Shown here in pieces: positions 1 through 7,684 of a DNA stretch of 59,375 bases. Position 1 is the stretch's first letter. Each line of letters starts with the position of its first letter. Under the pieces are notes generated by a model, which saw only the letters and a list, made by a program, of their open reading frames with translations, was not told where the DNA came from and ran no database searches. The stretch is from Treponema sp. (GTDB taxonomy: Bacteria; Spirochaetota; Spirochaetia; Treponematales; Treponemataceae). The DNA lies in contig JAKSTH010000004.1 of the NCBI GenBank assembly GCA_024402655.1, positions 1-59,375 on the forward strand, given 5' to 3'. The translations under genes and the position numbers were made by a program.

Positions 1-1086
1 GACAAACGTCAGGAATTGATTGCAGCTGGTAAAGCAATTAAAGAAGAAGTTTCTGCAGTTGAAAATGAAGTAAAAGAACTTGAAGAAAAACTTGAAGAAG
101 CTGCACGCCAGATTCCAAACATGGTTCATCCAAAAGCACCAATTGGAAAACTTGATACAGAAAACCTTGAAGTAAAAAAAGTTGGTACACCACGTAAATT
201 TGACTTTGAACCAAAAGATCATGTTGAACTTGGTGAATCACTTGATATTCTTGATTTTGACCGTGGTACAAAAGTTTCTGGACCAAAATTCTACTATCTT
301 AAAAACGAAGCAGTATTCCTTGAACAGGCACTTATTATGTATGCTTTGAATACACTTCGCAAACATAATTTTGAAATGTTCATTACTCCTGATGTTGCAA
401 AGGAAGAAGTTCTTAAAGGTATTGGTTTTAATCCTCGTGGAAATGAATCAAACGTTTATTCAATTGAAGAAGAAGGAACTTGTCTTGTAGCTACTGCAGA
501 AATTACACTTGGTGGATATCATCAGGATGAAATTCTTGATAAAGCTACTCTTCCACGTTTCTATGGTGGTCTTTCACATTGTTTCCGTCGTGAAGCTGGT
601 GCTGCTGGTCAGTTCTCAAAAGGTTTGTACCGTGTTCACCAGTTCGACAAAGTAGAAATGTTTGCTTATGCTACACCAGAACAGTCAGATGAAATTCACG
701 AAAAGCTTCGCCAGATTGAAGAAGAAATTTTCGAAGGTCTTGGAATTCCATTCCATGTAGTAGATACATGTACTGGTGACCTTGGTGCTCCAGCATACCG
801 CAAATGGGACTTGGAAGCATGGATGCCTGGCCGTAACGGTGGTGAATATGGTGAAGTTACTTCTACTTCTAACTGTACAGACTATCAGGCTCGCCGCTTG
901 AACATTAAATTCAAGGATGATGATGGCAAAAATAAATATGTTCACACATTGAACGGTACAGCAATTGCAGTTGGCCGTGCTATGCTTGCAATTCTTGAAA
1001 ACTATCAGAATGCAGACGGTTCAGTTACAATTCCAGAAGTACTTGTTCCATACTGTGGATTTGATAAAATTTTACCTAAAAAATAA
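1..1086 (+). CDS. serS: Seryl-tRNA synthetase, 5'-truncated by window edge
   Basis: Charges tRNA-Ser with serine in the cytoplasm. The reading frame is open from base 1 (D-K-R-Q-E-L...), so the gene starts outside the window and about 60 N-terminal residues are missing. What remains is the end of the long coiled-coil tRNA-binding arm (KEEVSAVENEVKELEEKLEE), then the class II core: motif 2 with FRREAGAAG and the YRVHQFDKVEMF strand, and motif 3 near the C-terminus (NGTAIAVGRAMLAILENYQ) ending in the usual IPEVLVPY. A TTG at 16 could be misread as a start, but the homology continues upstream of it. Chromosomal housekeeping gene, outside the mobile element. Confidence 0.97.
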   Translation, partial: DKRQELIAAGKAIKEEVSAVENEVKELEEKLEEAARQIPNMVHPKAPIGKLDTENLEVKKVGTPRKFDFEPKDHVELGESLDILDFDRGTKVSGPKFYYLKNEAVFLEQALIMYALNTLRKHNFEMFITPDVAKEEVLKGIGFNPRGNESNVYSIEEEGTCLVATAEITLGGYHQDEILDKATLPRFYGGLSHCFRREAGAAGQFSKGLYRVHQFDKVEMFAYATPEQSDEIHEKLRQIEEEIFEGLGIPFHVVDTCTGDLGAPAYRKWDLEAWMPGRNGGEYGEVTSTSNCTDYQARRLNIKFKDDDGKNKYVHTLNGTAIAVGRAMLAILENYQNADGSVTIPEVLVPYCGFDKILPKK

Positions 1087-1108
1087 ACTGAAATACTGAT
1101 TATTTTTA

Positions 1109-1149
1109 TATAATATATCTGACTGCAATTTATAATGAGTTGCAGCCAG
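1109..1149 (+). promoter_or_regulatory. Intergenic hairpin with possible -10 between serS and the permease gene
   Basis: An AT-rich stretch with a TATAAT-like hexamer near 1109 is followed by an imperfect hairpin. Arms are ctgActgcaa (1119-1128) and ttgcagCcag (1140-1149), with one mismatch. There is no U-run after it, so it is not a convincing intrinsic terminator; it may be a leader structure of the next gene. Low confidence. Confidence 0.3.
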
Positions 1150-1168
1150 ATTATTACGGAGGGTATTT

Positions 1169-2251
1169 ATGGAAAACAAAAAAGATTATTCAAAAGGTAT
1201 ATTCACCCTACTTTTTATTTTAGGAACAATTGCCTGTTGTTTTGTACTTAGAGTTCTTCATACTCTTGTTTTACCAGTTTTATTTGCAATTTTCTTCAGT
1301 TTTGTATTTGTACCAATTGTAAATAAAATCCATACAAAAACAAAAATTCCATGGACTATCCTTTCTCTATTCTTTGTATTTGTTATAATTATATTAATTT
1401 CAACAGTAACAATTTTTCTTTCAATTGGCGTTACAACAATCATTTCAGAATATCCAAAGTATGAAAGCCAGTTCAAAAATATTATTCTTAAACTTTTAGC
1501 TGTACTTCCAGTAAACTATGATGAAGGTAAAGGTATAGTTGAAAATCTTCAAAATATGTTTGATATTCCAGGAATCATTCAGTCTGTTGCAGTTCCTGTA
1601 ACTACAGGTTTTGTATCGTTTGTAAAATCATTATTTATATTTTTAATTTTGTTTCTTTTCCTTCTTATTGAAACAAATTATACAAAAGATAAAATTAAAA
1701 CCGTTGTTGAAAACAGAAATAAAACCGGCGTTCTTGAAATGTCAAAAAAAATCATTTCTCAGGTTGTAAGATATCTTTCCATTAAATTTTTCATATCTTT
1801 AGGAACAGGTATTATTGTTTATTTTGGAACCTTACTAATTGGATTAAACTTCCCTATTGTATGGGGCTTTATTGCTTTTGTTATGAACTTTATTCCAACT
1901 TTCGGTTCTATTATTTCAGTTGCAATTACAACAATTTTCTCTATGATGCAGTTTTATCCACAGTGGGGAAAAATTGCATTTGTATTTATTTTTATGCTGC
2001 TAACAAACTTTATGCTTGGAAATATCATTGAACCAAAAATAGAAGGTGAAAACCTTGATCTTTCAACTTTTGTAATAATTGTTTGTATCTTATTCTGGGG
2101 ATGGCTTTGGGGCTTTACAGGAATGATTTTAGCAGTTCCTTTAACTGTAATCATAAAAATTGTATGTGAAAATATTGAATTCCTGCATCCAATTGCAATT
2201 TTCCTAAGTAATGATCCAATTAAAACAAAAAAAGATTTACGCAATATGTAA
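1169..2251 (+). CDS. AI-2E family transporter (YdiK/TqsA/PerM-type permease)
   Basis: A 360-aa polytopic inner-membrane protein of the AI-2E transporter family, whose members export or exchange small molecules such as quorum signals or ions. The family pattern is visible: paired N-terminal membrane segments (residues about 10-75), a soluble middle (about 80-150), then clustered C-terminal helices with the conserved NFIPTFGSIIS stretch, the NIIEPKIEG loop and the WGWLWGFTGMILAVPL segment. The ATG is preceded by GGAGG six bases upstream. The substrate cannot be told from sequence. Its 3' end lies only 12 bp from the end of a convergent gene. Chromosomal flank of the element. Confidence 0.9.
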   Translation: MENKKDYSKGIFTLLFILGTIACCFVLRVLHTLVLPVLFAIFFSFVFVPIVNKIHTKTKIPWTILSLFFVFVIIILISTVTIFLSIGVTTIISEYPKYESQFKNIILKLLAVLPVNYDEGKGIVENLQNMFDIPGIIQSVAVPVTTGFVSFVKSLFIFLILFLFLLIETNYTKDKIKTVVENRNKTGVLEMSKKIISQVVRYLSIKFFISLGTGIIVYFGTLLIGLNFPIVWGFIAFVMNFIPTFGSIISVAITTIFSMMQFYPQWGKIAFVFIFMLLTNFMLGNIIEPKIEGENLDLSTFVIIVCILFWGWLWGFTGMILAVPLTVIIKIVCENIEFLHPIAIFLSNDPIKTKKDLRNM

Positions 2252-2263
2252 TAAATTTTTGCA

Positions 2264-3199
2264 TTAAATAAAATGAGATTTCGTTACTTTTTCATATAAG
2301 TAACGAATATCTTCTTCTTGAATTGTTGTATAAATACAGTCAACACAACTTTTATCTGCAGCTTCATTTGATTTATATACTTTATTAACAATCAAAGTTA
2401 CAAAAACATCTCTTGATAAAATTGGGCTGTCCTTTAATAAGAAGGACATTTTATATCCAAATTCGCTGCCAGGTTCAAATCCTTCAACGTTTTCTTCAAA
2501 ACCAAATACAATTCGTTCATGATCAACATAAAGAATATTTACAGGCTTTACACGATTCTGTAATGCTTCCATTTTTTTATTTTCATTTTGAGTAAGAAAG
2601 TTACATACAGGAATCAACTGAATTCCATTTCCTGCATTCTTTTCTTCCTTAGCCTGTTCTACAAAAACTTCAAGTAAAGATTTAGCTTTCTGCTGATTTT
2701 CCAATGGAATAGATTTCCATGCAGGTCTTGTAAATAGATCATAATTATTCCAAGGAATAGATTTTAAATTTAAATCTTTTTTGTTTTTATATTCAAAATA
2801 AATAACACCAGAAAATTCATATTCCTTTTGTTCTTCTTCATCTTTAATTCTATTTATCTGTTCAGGAAGTTCAAAATAAAGACTGTTATTTTCCTTCTTA
2901 ATAGTTTCAATAAAATATAAACCTACTCTATTAAAATAGAATTCAACTTTAACTTTTTTGTTTTCAAATCCAATAATAGACTGAGGCGGATTTTCAAGAT
3001 AACATTTGCCACTTTCTGTTACTTTTATGTTTTCAGCTTTTAATGCAATTGGGAAAATTTGTGAAGTTACAGGTTGAACAGTTTCAGATTTTTTTTCATT
3101 TGATACAGGAGTTAATGTTACAGGTACGTTTCCATCTATGAGATACTGTAAAACTAATTGTCGTTCTATGCCTGTTAATTGTTCATTAAGTTTATTCAT
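2264..3199 (-). CDS. Hypothetical cytoplasmic protein, possibly PilZ-related
   Basis: About 311 aa with no signal peptide or membrane segment. I chose the ATG at 3199 because AGGAG sits six bases upstream; a longer frame starting at 3217 would overlap the upstream gene. The layout (a beta-rich N-terminal half around residues 55-125, a middle helix rich in E/K, then another beta-rich half) resembles two-domain YcgR/PilZ-like spirochaetal proteins. No clear RxxxR or D/NxSxxG c-di-GMP motif is visible, so this assignment is tentative. It follows the lipoprotein gene with a 2-bp gap and is probably co-transcribed with it. Confidence 0.6.
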   Translation of the reverse strand: MNKLNEQLTGIERQLVLQYLIDGNVPVTLTPVSNEKKSETVQPVTSQIFPIALKAENIKVTESGKCYLENPPQSIIGFENKKVKVEFYFNRVGLYFIETIKKENNSLYFELPEQINRIKDEEEQKEYEFSGVIYFEYKNKKDLNLKSIPWNNYDLFTRPAWKSIPLENQQKAKSLLEVFVEQAKEEKNAGNGIQLIPVCNFLTQNENKKMEALQNRVKPVNILYVDHERIVFGFEENVEGFEPGSEFGYKMSFLLKDSPILSRDVFVTLIVNKVYKSNEAADKSCVDCIYTTIQEEDIRYLYEKVTKSHFI

Positions 3200-3201
3200 A
3201 A

Positions 3202-3849
3202 TTAACTCCTGTCCCAATTTATTTCAATCTGTTTAAGATTCAGTTTCTTTTCATTTTGACTTATAAACAAAGTTATGTCTATATAATTATTATCAGTATA
3301 AAAACGGCAAATTACTTGTGTTAAGTCAAATCCTTCATTTATTCTTCCAGCATAAAACTTATTAAATAATCTTCCAGAAGGATATTTTGTATGGAATAAT
3401 TTTTCCCAATTATCTTTTAAATCCGTTCTAAAAAAAACATAATTAAAAATGTAATTTTCATCGAAAAATTGTTCCATATTTTTTTGTGGATCATTTTTAA
3501 TTTGATTGCAGATTCTGTTTACAAAAGTAACAACTTCTTTTGAAATATCTGAATTATCTAAAGAACCAAGTTCATTTATTTCTGGATATATTGGGGTTAC
3601 AAGACCTGGGACAGCATTTATTGTTCCTACAGATAAAGGGATATTTTCAAGAATTTCTGGAATTATAATTGCTTCTGTAAGTATATTTCCTTCGTAAGCT
3701 TCTGTCCAAAAAATTGAATTTTCTTTATTTTCTATTGTTTTTTTTATTGTTTCTTCTTCATTAATAATAATTATATCTTTTTTATTTTTTTTACAGGAAG
3801 AAAAGAGAATACATGTTCCTAAAATAATAAAGAAAACTTTTGTCTTCAT
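3202..3849 (-). CDS. Lipoprotein, function unknown
   Basis: A 215-aa protein with a type II signal peptide: K-rich start, hydrophobic core and a spirochaete-style lipobox FSSC with the lipidated Cys at position 19. The mature part is charged and has no family I recognise. It is the first gene of a two-gene leftward unit with the protein of unknown function downstream. No Shine-Dalgarno sequence is obvious before the ATG. In the uninterrupted chromosome it would lie just downstream of tRNA-Val and its terminator, so it marks the left chromosomal flank of the insertion. Confidence 0.75.
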   Translation of the reverse strand: MKTKVFFIILGTCILFSSCKKNKKDIIIINEEETIKKTIENKENSIFWTEAYEGNILTEAIIIPEILENIPLSVGTINAVPGLVTPIYPEINELGSLDNSDISKEVVTFVNRICNQIKNDPQKNMEQFFDENYIFNYVFFRTDLKDNWEKLFHTKYPSGRLFNKFYAGRINEGFDLTQVICRFYTDNNYIDITLFISQNEKKLNLKQIEINWDRS

Positions 3850-3878
3850 ATTTATAAATATATCAGATTTTTAGAAAT

Positions 3879-3908
3879 AAAAAAACCTGAAACGTAAGTT
3901 TCAGGTTT
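3879..3908 (-). terminator. Intrinsic terminator of the original tRNA-Val locus
   Basis: A perfect 11-bp stem, aaacctgaaac (3883-3893) with gtttcaggttt (3898-3908), has a 4-nt loop and seven T on the minus strand. It sits directly after the 3' end of the tRNA fragment. In an empty site it would terminate tRNA-Val; it is now separated from the intact tRNA by the whole element. Confidence 0.85.
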
Positions 3909-3957
3909 AGTGGGCAGTGAGAGGGTCGAACTCCCGACATTCTGGGTGTAAACCAGA
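3906..3957 (-). repeat. attL: 3' fragment of tRNA-Val (direct repeat copy 1)
   Basis: 52 bp identical to 59296-59347. It covers the anticodon arm (with the TTTACAC loop), variable region, T arm, 3' acceptor strand and discriminator of tRNA-Val, but not the 5' half. Immediately right of it the sequence diverges from the tRNA (atgcattg instead of cgctcgta). This is the classic scar of tyrosine-recombinase integration into the 3' end of a tRNA gene. Confidence 0.95.
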
Positions 3958-3962
3958 ATGCA

Positions 3963-4105
3963 TTGCCTACACATAACCAAGTTTTATTATATATATCTCT
4001 GCATTACTGTACAAGTTTATTTGTATTAAATGCGGGAAATAATACATTTAAACTTTTGAAGTTGTAAGACTGTCTAAGATTCCCGCTTGGATGGTCTTTT
4101 TTTTT
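3963..4105 (+). ncRNA. Candidate small RNA or attenuated leader at the left end
   Basis: A possible promoter (TTGCCT at 3963-3968, -10 among the TATATA bases around 3988) lies immediately inside attL and would give a transcript of about 100 nt ending at a strong terminator (4067-4105). Between them are small hairpins and GCGGGAA (4032-4038), perfectly complementary to UUCCCGC (4080-4086) in the terminator loop and first base of its 3' arm. That allows a pseudoknot or alternative fold. It could be a free sRNA or an attenuator for the parA operon. The promoter is weak and no reading frame is evident. Confidence 0.4.
4067..4105 (+). terminator. Strong intrinsic terminator in the parA leader
   Basis: AGACUGUCUAAG (4067-4078) pairs with CUUGGAUGGUCU (4086-4097), giving a 12-bp stem with three G-U pairs, a 7-nt loop AUUCCCG and then nine T. 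It lies 94 bp upstream of parA on the same strand, with no gene before it. It should therefore end a short leader RNA or act as an attenuator. Confidence 0.75.
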
Positions 4106-4108
4106 ATA

Positions 4109-4187
4109 TTTTCAACAAGAAAAGAGAGTTAAAACTAAATAGTCTTGGGCGGATGATATGAGGTTTTTGCTCTTTTCAAGTTGAAAA
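4109..4187 (+). promoter_or_regulatory. Long inverted repeat in the parA leader holding the shared CTTGGGCGGAT motif
   Basis: Arms ttttcaacaagaaaagag (4109-4126) and ctcttttcaagttgaaaa (4170-4187) match at 16 of 18 positions. An inner aaaac/gtttt pair lies inside. The loop contains gtcttgggcggatg (4142-4155), the exact complement of the loop in the traG and trbF leader hairpins. The right arm runs up to the AAGGAAG ribosome binding site of parA. A tiny frame, ATG at 4158 to TGA at 4184, lies within the right half. Confidence 0.6.
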
Positions 4188-4198
4188 AGGAAGTTATA

Positions 4199-4996
4199 AT
4201 GATTATTTCTATTTCAAGTATGAAAGGTGGTTGCGGAAAATCCACCACTACAATTCTGCTGGCTAACTGCCTTGCAGCTCGTGGAAAATCAATTCTTATT
4301 GTTGATTTTGACACAAATAACTCTGTTACAAATTATTACACTACAGGAATTCAAAATGCTCAGGAAACCTGTATGGAACACAATCTATTTATTGCTCTAA
4401 ATAAAAATGATTGTACAAATGAAATTATCCAAACTAATGTCAAAGGAATTAAATTAATTCCATCTTCTGTTCGATTGGATGATTTAAGAGCCATTGAATA
4501 CAGAAGATTCAGCAAGATCATTAAAGTTGTTGAAGATAATTTTGACTTTATTATTCTTGATACACCACCAACATATAGCAATCATACAATGTCTGCAATT
4601 TATGCTGCAGATACAATCCTAACTCCATTATTTTTAGATACTTTCAATTACACAACAGCATGTTACCTTGAAGAAAAGATGCATGATGAATTGGCTGAAA
4701 AATGTGATAACTGGTATTTCATTTATACAAACTGGGAAACACAATGGGAAGAATTTCCAAACAGTACTCAGTCACAATGGGATAGAGTTTTTGAAAACAA
4801 ATTTGGAAATATCATTGATATTAAAATACCTGGAACCAAAATTGCAAAAAATTATATTTCGACAGGTGTTAAACTTGATATTAATTCAAAATATCAAGCA
4901 GGTTCAAAAAAACTTGCTATTGCTTTTAACGAATTAGCGAATGCTCTTTGTGGCTTTGATAAAAATGATACAGCTCAGTATGCGGAGGTATTTTAA
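4199..4996 (+). CDS. parA: ParA-family partition ATPase
   Basis: A 265-aa Walker-type ATPase of the ParA/Soj/MinD family, which with a ParB partner positions replicons or, in conjugative elements, helps stabilise and regulate them. The deviant Walker A is KGGCGKSTT near the N-terminus. The Walker A' region (IVDFDTNN) and Walker B (FIILDTPPTYS) follow in order. I chose the ATG at 4199, which has AAGGAAG about seven bases upstream; a TTG at 4181 in frame is less likely. It is followed after 2 bp by parB. The leader is unusually structured (terminator, long inverted repeat). Confidence 0.9.
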   Translation: MIISISSMKGGCGKSTTTILLANCLAARGKSILIVDFDTNNSVTNYYTTGIQNAQETCMEHNLFIALNKNDCTNEIIQTNVKGIKLIPSSVRLDDLRAIEYRRFSKIIKVVEDNFDFIILDTPPTYSNHTMSAIYAADTILTPLFLDTFNYTTACYLEEKMHDELAEKCDNWYFIYTNWETQWEEFPNSTQSQWDRVFENKFGNIIDIKIPGTKIAKNYISTGVKLDINSKYQAGSKKLAIAFNELANALCGFDKNDTAQYAEVF

Positions 4997-4998
4997 TT

Positions 4999-5961
4999 AT
5001 GGCAAAACAATTGTTAATAAATAAAGCAAATGGTAATGCTGCCGTTGCAAATTCAAACCTTAAACTTTCTAAATCTATACTAATTTCAGAAATTGAATTG
5101 CATCCAGAGTTTCAGAAATTATTTGAAATCAATGAAAACTTATTGGAAAGAATTGCAAACTCAATGAAAGAAAATGGATTCGACAATTCTCAGCCAGTAC
5201 ATATCTGGAGTCATGAAGGTCATAAATGGCTTGTAGATGGATTTACCAGATACAATGCTGCTTTAAAAGCTGAACTAAAAACAATTCCATATTATGAACA
5301 TTCATTTGAAACCTTTGATGAATGTTACCGTTATGTACTTTCATTACAGGTAAACAGAAGAAATCTGGAACCTGCAGAACTTCTTAAAAATGTAGAAAGA
5401 CTTATGGGTTCTGATTATGTTCAGAATCTTCCTGGAAAAACAGCAGAGAATATTGCTGAAATACTTGGTATGGGAAAAACAACTGTTAAGCAAGCTATCG
5501 CTGTTTCTAAAGATGAAGAAGCTTCTGCAAAGGTAGAATCTGGAATGTCTGTAAAACAGGCATACACAGAAATGAAAGCAAAAGAGAAAGCTGCAAAAAA
5601 AGAAGCTGAACCAGAAGAAGATTTTGAGGATTTTACAGAATCGGAAAGCGAGGGTTATCCAGCTCCTATAAGTATTAATCATTCTGATGGAAAGGAACGG
5701 CCAGAATTTGGACCTGGATATGAAGATGCTACAGATAAACTTTTAATTGAAAAAAACATTCAGGTAGAAGCTGCATCAAAAGAGGGATTTGCTAAAGGTG
5801 CTTATCTTATGTTTACATTTGTTCTTGCAGAAATCTTGAACGGCAAAACAGCAAAAGATATTTACAACGATCCACGATTCTCTGATTTTTCACCATCTGT
5901 AATTTCAAACCTTGAATTACCAGATGGGTATGAAGACCAGGTATTACAGTTACAGGACTAA
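4999..5961 (+). CDS. parB: ParB-family DNA-binding protein
   Basis: A 320-aa protein with a ParB/Srx-type N-terminal domain (residues about 25-120: a HPEFQKLF region, then GHKWLVDGFTRYNAAL corresponding to the phosphate-binding GxRR-like box, and VNRRNLEP) and a helix-turn-helix (about 150-175: TAENIAEILGMGKTTVKQAI). An acidic/lysine-rich linker and a C-terminal helical part follow. The partner is ParA just upstream. In RP4-type plasmids the ParB homologue KorB also represses transfer operons, so this protein is one candidate for reading the shared motifs upstream of parA, traG, trbF and topB. GGAGG lies 11 bases before the ATG. Confidence 0.88.
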   Translation: MAKQLLINKANGNAAVANSNLKLSKSILISEIELHPEFQKLFEINENLLERIANSMKENGFDNSQPVHIWSHEGHKWLVDGFTRYNAALKAELKTIPYYEHSFETFDECYRYVLSLQVNRRNLEPAELLKNVERLMGSDYVQNLPGKTAENIAEILGMGKTTVKQAIAVSKDEEASAKVESGMSVKQAYTEMKAKEKAAKKEAEPEEDFEDFTESESEGYPAPISINHSDGKERPEFGPGYEDATDKLLIEKNIQVEAASKEGFAKGAYLMFTFVLAEILNGKTAKDIYNDPRFSDFSPSVISNLELPDGYEDQVLQLQD

Positions 5962-5964
5962 CAT

Positions 5965-6303
5965 ATGAATAAAACATTTTCTTTTATGCGGGAAAAAGAT
6001 AATGAAAAAGAAAATCTTTCTGTAAAAATCGTTTCAAATGGGAACTGTTCAAAAGGACAGTTTTCATTTGAAATAACTAATCAAACTTACAGTGTATTTT
6101 TTTATAAATCAAACATTATCACTACAGGTTCAGATTGGACAACCATGAATATGATTCTAAAACAAATAGAAGGTTTCATGCGAGAGAAGAATATTCAACA
6201 AAAAAATGATTTTACCAAAAATATCTGGACCACTTTCTTTAATTATAAACAACCAACATTAGACGGTTTAAAAATGCCAGGAGAAACTAAATGGAAGAAA
6301 TAA
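5965..6303 (+). CDS. Hypothetical protein
   Basis: A 112-aa soluble protein with mixed charge and no signal peptide or membrane segment. I recognise no family. It starts 3 bp after parB, with AGGA in the parB 3' end, and overlaps the next gene by 13 bp, so it is part of the parA maintenance operon and probably translationally coupled to both neighbours. Confidence 0.65.
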   Translation: MNKTFSFMREKDNEKENLSVKIVSNGNCSKGQFSFEITNQTYSVFFYKSNIITTGSDWTTMNMILKQIEGFMREKNIQQKNDFTKNIWTTFFNYKQPTLDGLKMPGETKWKK

Positions 6304-6788
6304 ATGAAAAATATGCAGAATATTTTCACCAGCCAATAAAAAAAACAGATCATCAAGATATAAAAGTGTCTATTATTTGTATTTTTTTTAGTGCAATATT
6401 TTTTTCTTTACTATATTTCTTTGCAACTTCATTAAATAAAAATTTTGTAACAGTCAAGGCTAAAATGGATATTACATATACAGTTGGTGCTGTAGATGTT
6501 TATAGATATCATTCTAATCCTGTTCATTTTTATGTCTATTTAATTGATGAAAATAATGAAGTAGAAACTATTGATAATTATGAATTATATACAAAAGTAA
6601 AAGAACATATTGGACAAAAAATAAAAATAGAATTTTTAACTGCAACAAAACATAATCAAAAAAATAATAAAAATTATTTTACAAGAAAGGCATTAAGTTC
6701 TCCTATTAATATCACATATTTAGAAGATGGTATATCTGAAGAAAATAATAATATTAAAACTATGGAATCACTACCATTATTACCTTAA
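6291..6788 (+). CDS. Hypothetical membrane-anchored protein
   Basis: A 165-aa protein with one strong membrane segment at about residues 28-48 (SIICIFFSAIFFSLLYFFAT), a short cytoplasmic N-terminus and an external beta-rich domain (about 55-135). The arrangement is reminiscent of DUF3592-type proteins, but I cannot confirm that. AGGAG lies six bases before the ATG, inside the end of the previous gene. The last 35 residues are low-complexity and N/E-rich. Confidence 0.6.
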   Translation: MEEINEKYAEYFHQPIKKTDHQDIKVSIICIFFSAIFFSLLYFFATSLNKNFVTVKAKMDITYTVGAVDVYRYHSNPVHFYVYLIDENNEVETIDNYELYTKVKEHIGQKIKIEFLTATKHNQKNNKNYFTRKALSSPINITYLEDGISEENNNIKTMESLPLLP

Positions 6789-6807
6789 AAATAAAAAGAG
6801 GAATTGA

Positions 6808-7029
6808 ATGGAAGAAATAATTATTAAAAATGAAGAGGAATATTGGGATGAAAAGGAATACGCAGAAAGTATTTATTCTCCATTAATCAGTAAATTTTAT
6901 ATGTTTCGTTATCAACTTCGAAGATTCCTTGGTGATAGTCGTGATAATGCACGACAAAAATCCATCAAAGATATTGAAGAAGTAGCTGAATATATTTCAG
7001 AAGAAAAAAAAAGACATAAGGAGGATTAA
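6808..7029 (+). CDS. Small hypothetical protein
   Basis: A 73-aa highly charged protein with an acidic start and a basic middle (FRYQLRRFLGDSRDNARQKS). The ribosome binding site AGAGGA precedes the ATG. Its stop codon is immediately followed by the ATG of the SSB gene at 7030, indicating tight operon packing. No family recognised. Confidence 0.6.
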   Translation: MEEIIIKNEEEYWDEKEYAESIYSPLISKFYMFRYQLRRFLGDSRDNARQKSIKDIEEVAEYISEEKKRHKED

Positions 7030-7440
7030 ATGTCTACAGATTTTAATAAATGTATTTTAGAAGGACGATTAACTTCGGATGCAGAAAAAATTACAGTTAA
7101 GGATTTCATTATTGCTAAATTTTCTATTGCCTGTAACAAGACAAAGAAAATCAATAATGAATATACCGATACAGTATCTTTTTTTGATGTAACATCTATC
7201 GTTACTGATAAACAGCTCAATTTCATGAAAAAAGGCATTCATGTTCTTATTGAAGCAGAAGCAAAACAGAATCGTTGGGAAGCTGATGGTAAAACAAATT
7301 CAAGAATTGTATTTGAAGCAAAGACTATCAAGTTTCTGAATAGTTCTTCACAAACTTCAGAAGTAAATGGTTCAGAAAGCATTCCAGATGTTATCAATTA
7401 TGATGACATTCAGATTGATACGGATTCTTACTTTGGATAA
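7030..7440 (+). CDS. ssb: Single-stranded DNA-binding protein
   Basis: A 136-aa SSB. It has the N-terminal OB fold seen in primosomal PriB/SSB proteins: NKCILEGRLTSDAE at the start, a strand with AKFSIACNKT, FFDVTSIV, then a basic strand with a GIHVLIEAEAKQNRWEADG pattern. A flexible acidic tail ends in DTDSYFG, slightly different from the usual DDDIPF tip that recruits partner proteins. Conjugative elements carry SSBs to coat the incoming strand. AAGGAGG lies just before the ATG. A second SSB-like gene follows at 7681. Confidence 0.88.
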   Translation: MSTDFNKCILEGRLTSDAEKITVKDFIIAKFSIACNKTKKINNEYTDTVSFFDVTSIVTDKQLNFMKKGIHVLIEAEAKQNRWEADGKTNSRIVFEAKTIKFLNSSSQTSEVNGSESIPDVINYDDIQIDTDSYFG

Positions 7441-7684
7441 TTACATACAAAAACTTAATGTGTTCTTTAGAAAACTATCTTTCAACAGATTCTTAGTTTT
7501 CTTTAGATCACATTATACCTGGCTTGCGGTTCTTTGTATTGGAATAATACTGATAATCTTTTCATATTTATCAGCATATTTATTTCGTTATTCCAATTAT
7601 TTACCGCATTTGTGGAAACATAGGGCAAGAAGCAAAGCAATAACTTTGATTCTTTTATTAGTCTTATTGAAGGTGATTATATGA
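7433..7684 (+). CDS. Small membrane protein with probable TTG start
   Basis: This frame fills the gap between the two SSB genes. TTG at 7433 overlaps the ssb stop codon and gives about 83 aa. A basic start is followed by a strong hydrophobic segment (TWLAVLCIGIILIIFSYLSA) and a second at the C-terminus (ITLILLLVLLKVII). Its TGA stop overlaps the ATG of the next gene (ATGA), the usual sign of translational coupling. A start further upstream (7367) would lie inside ssb. Weak ribosome binding site; function unknown. Confidence 0.5.
   Translation: MDNYIQKLNVFFRKLSFNRFLVFFRSHYTWLAVLCIGIILIIFSYLSAYLFRYSNYLPHLWKHRARSKAITLILLLVLLKVII

Noticed and set aside
1119..1149. Hairpin after serS as a T-box, riboswitch or terminator
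   Set aside because: Too short, no T-run, no specifier-loop or aptamer features, and followed by an ordinary ribosome binding site.
2264..3199. Calling the chromosomal protein a definite PilZ c-di-GMP receptor
   Set aside because: Overall shape is suggestive, but neither the RxxxR nor the D/NxSxxG motif is visible, unlike the PilZ protein at 30312.
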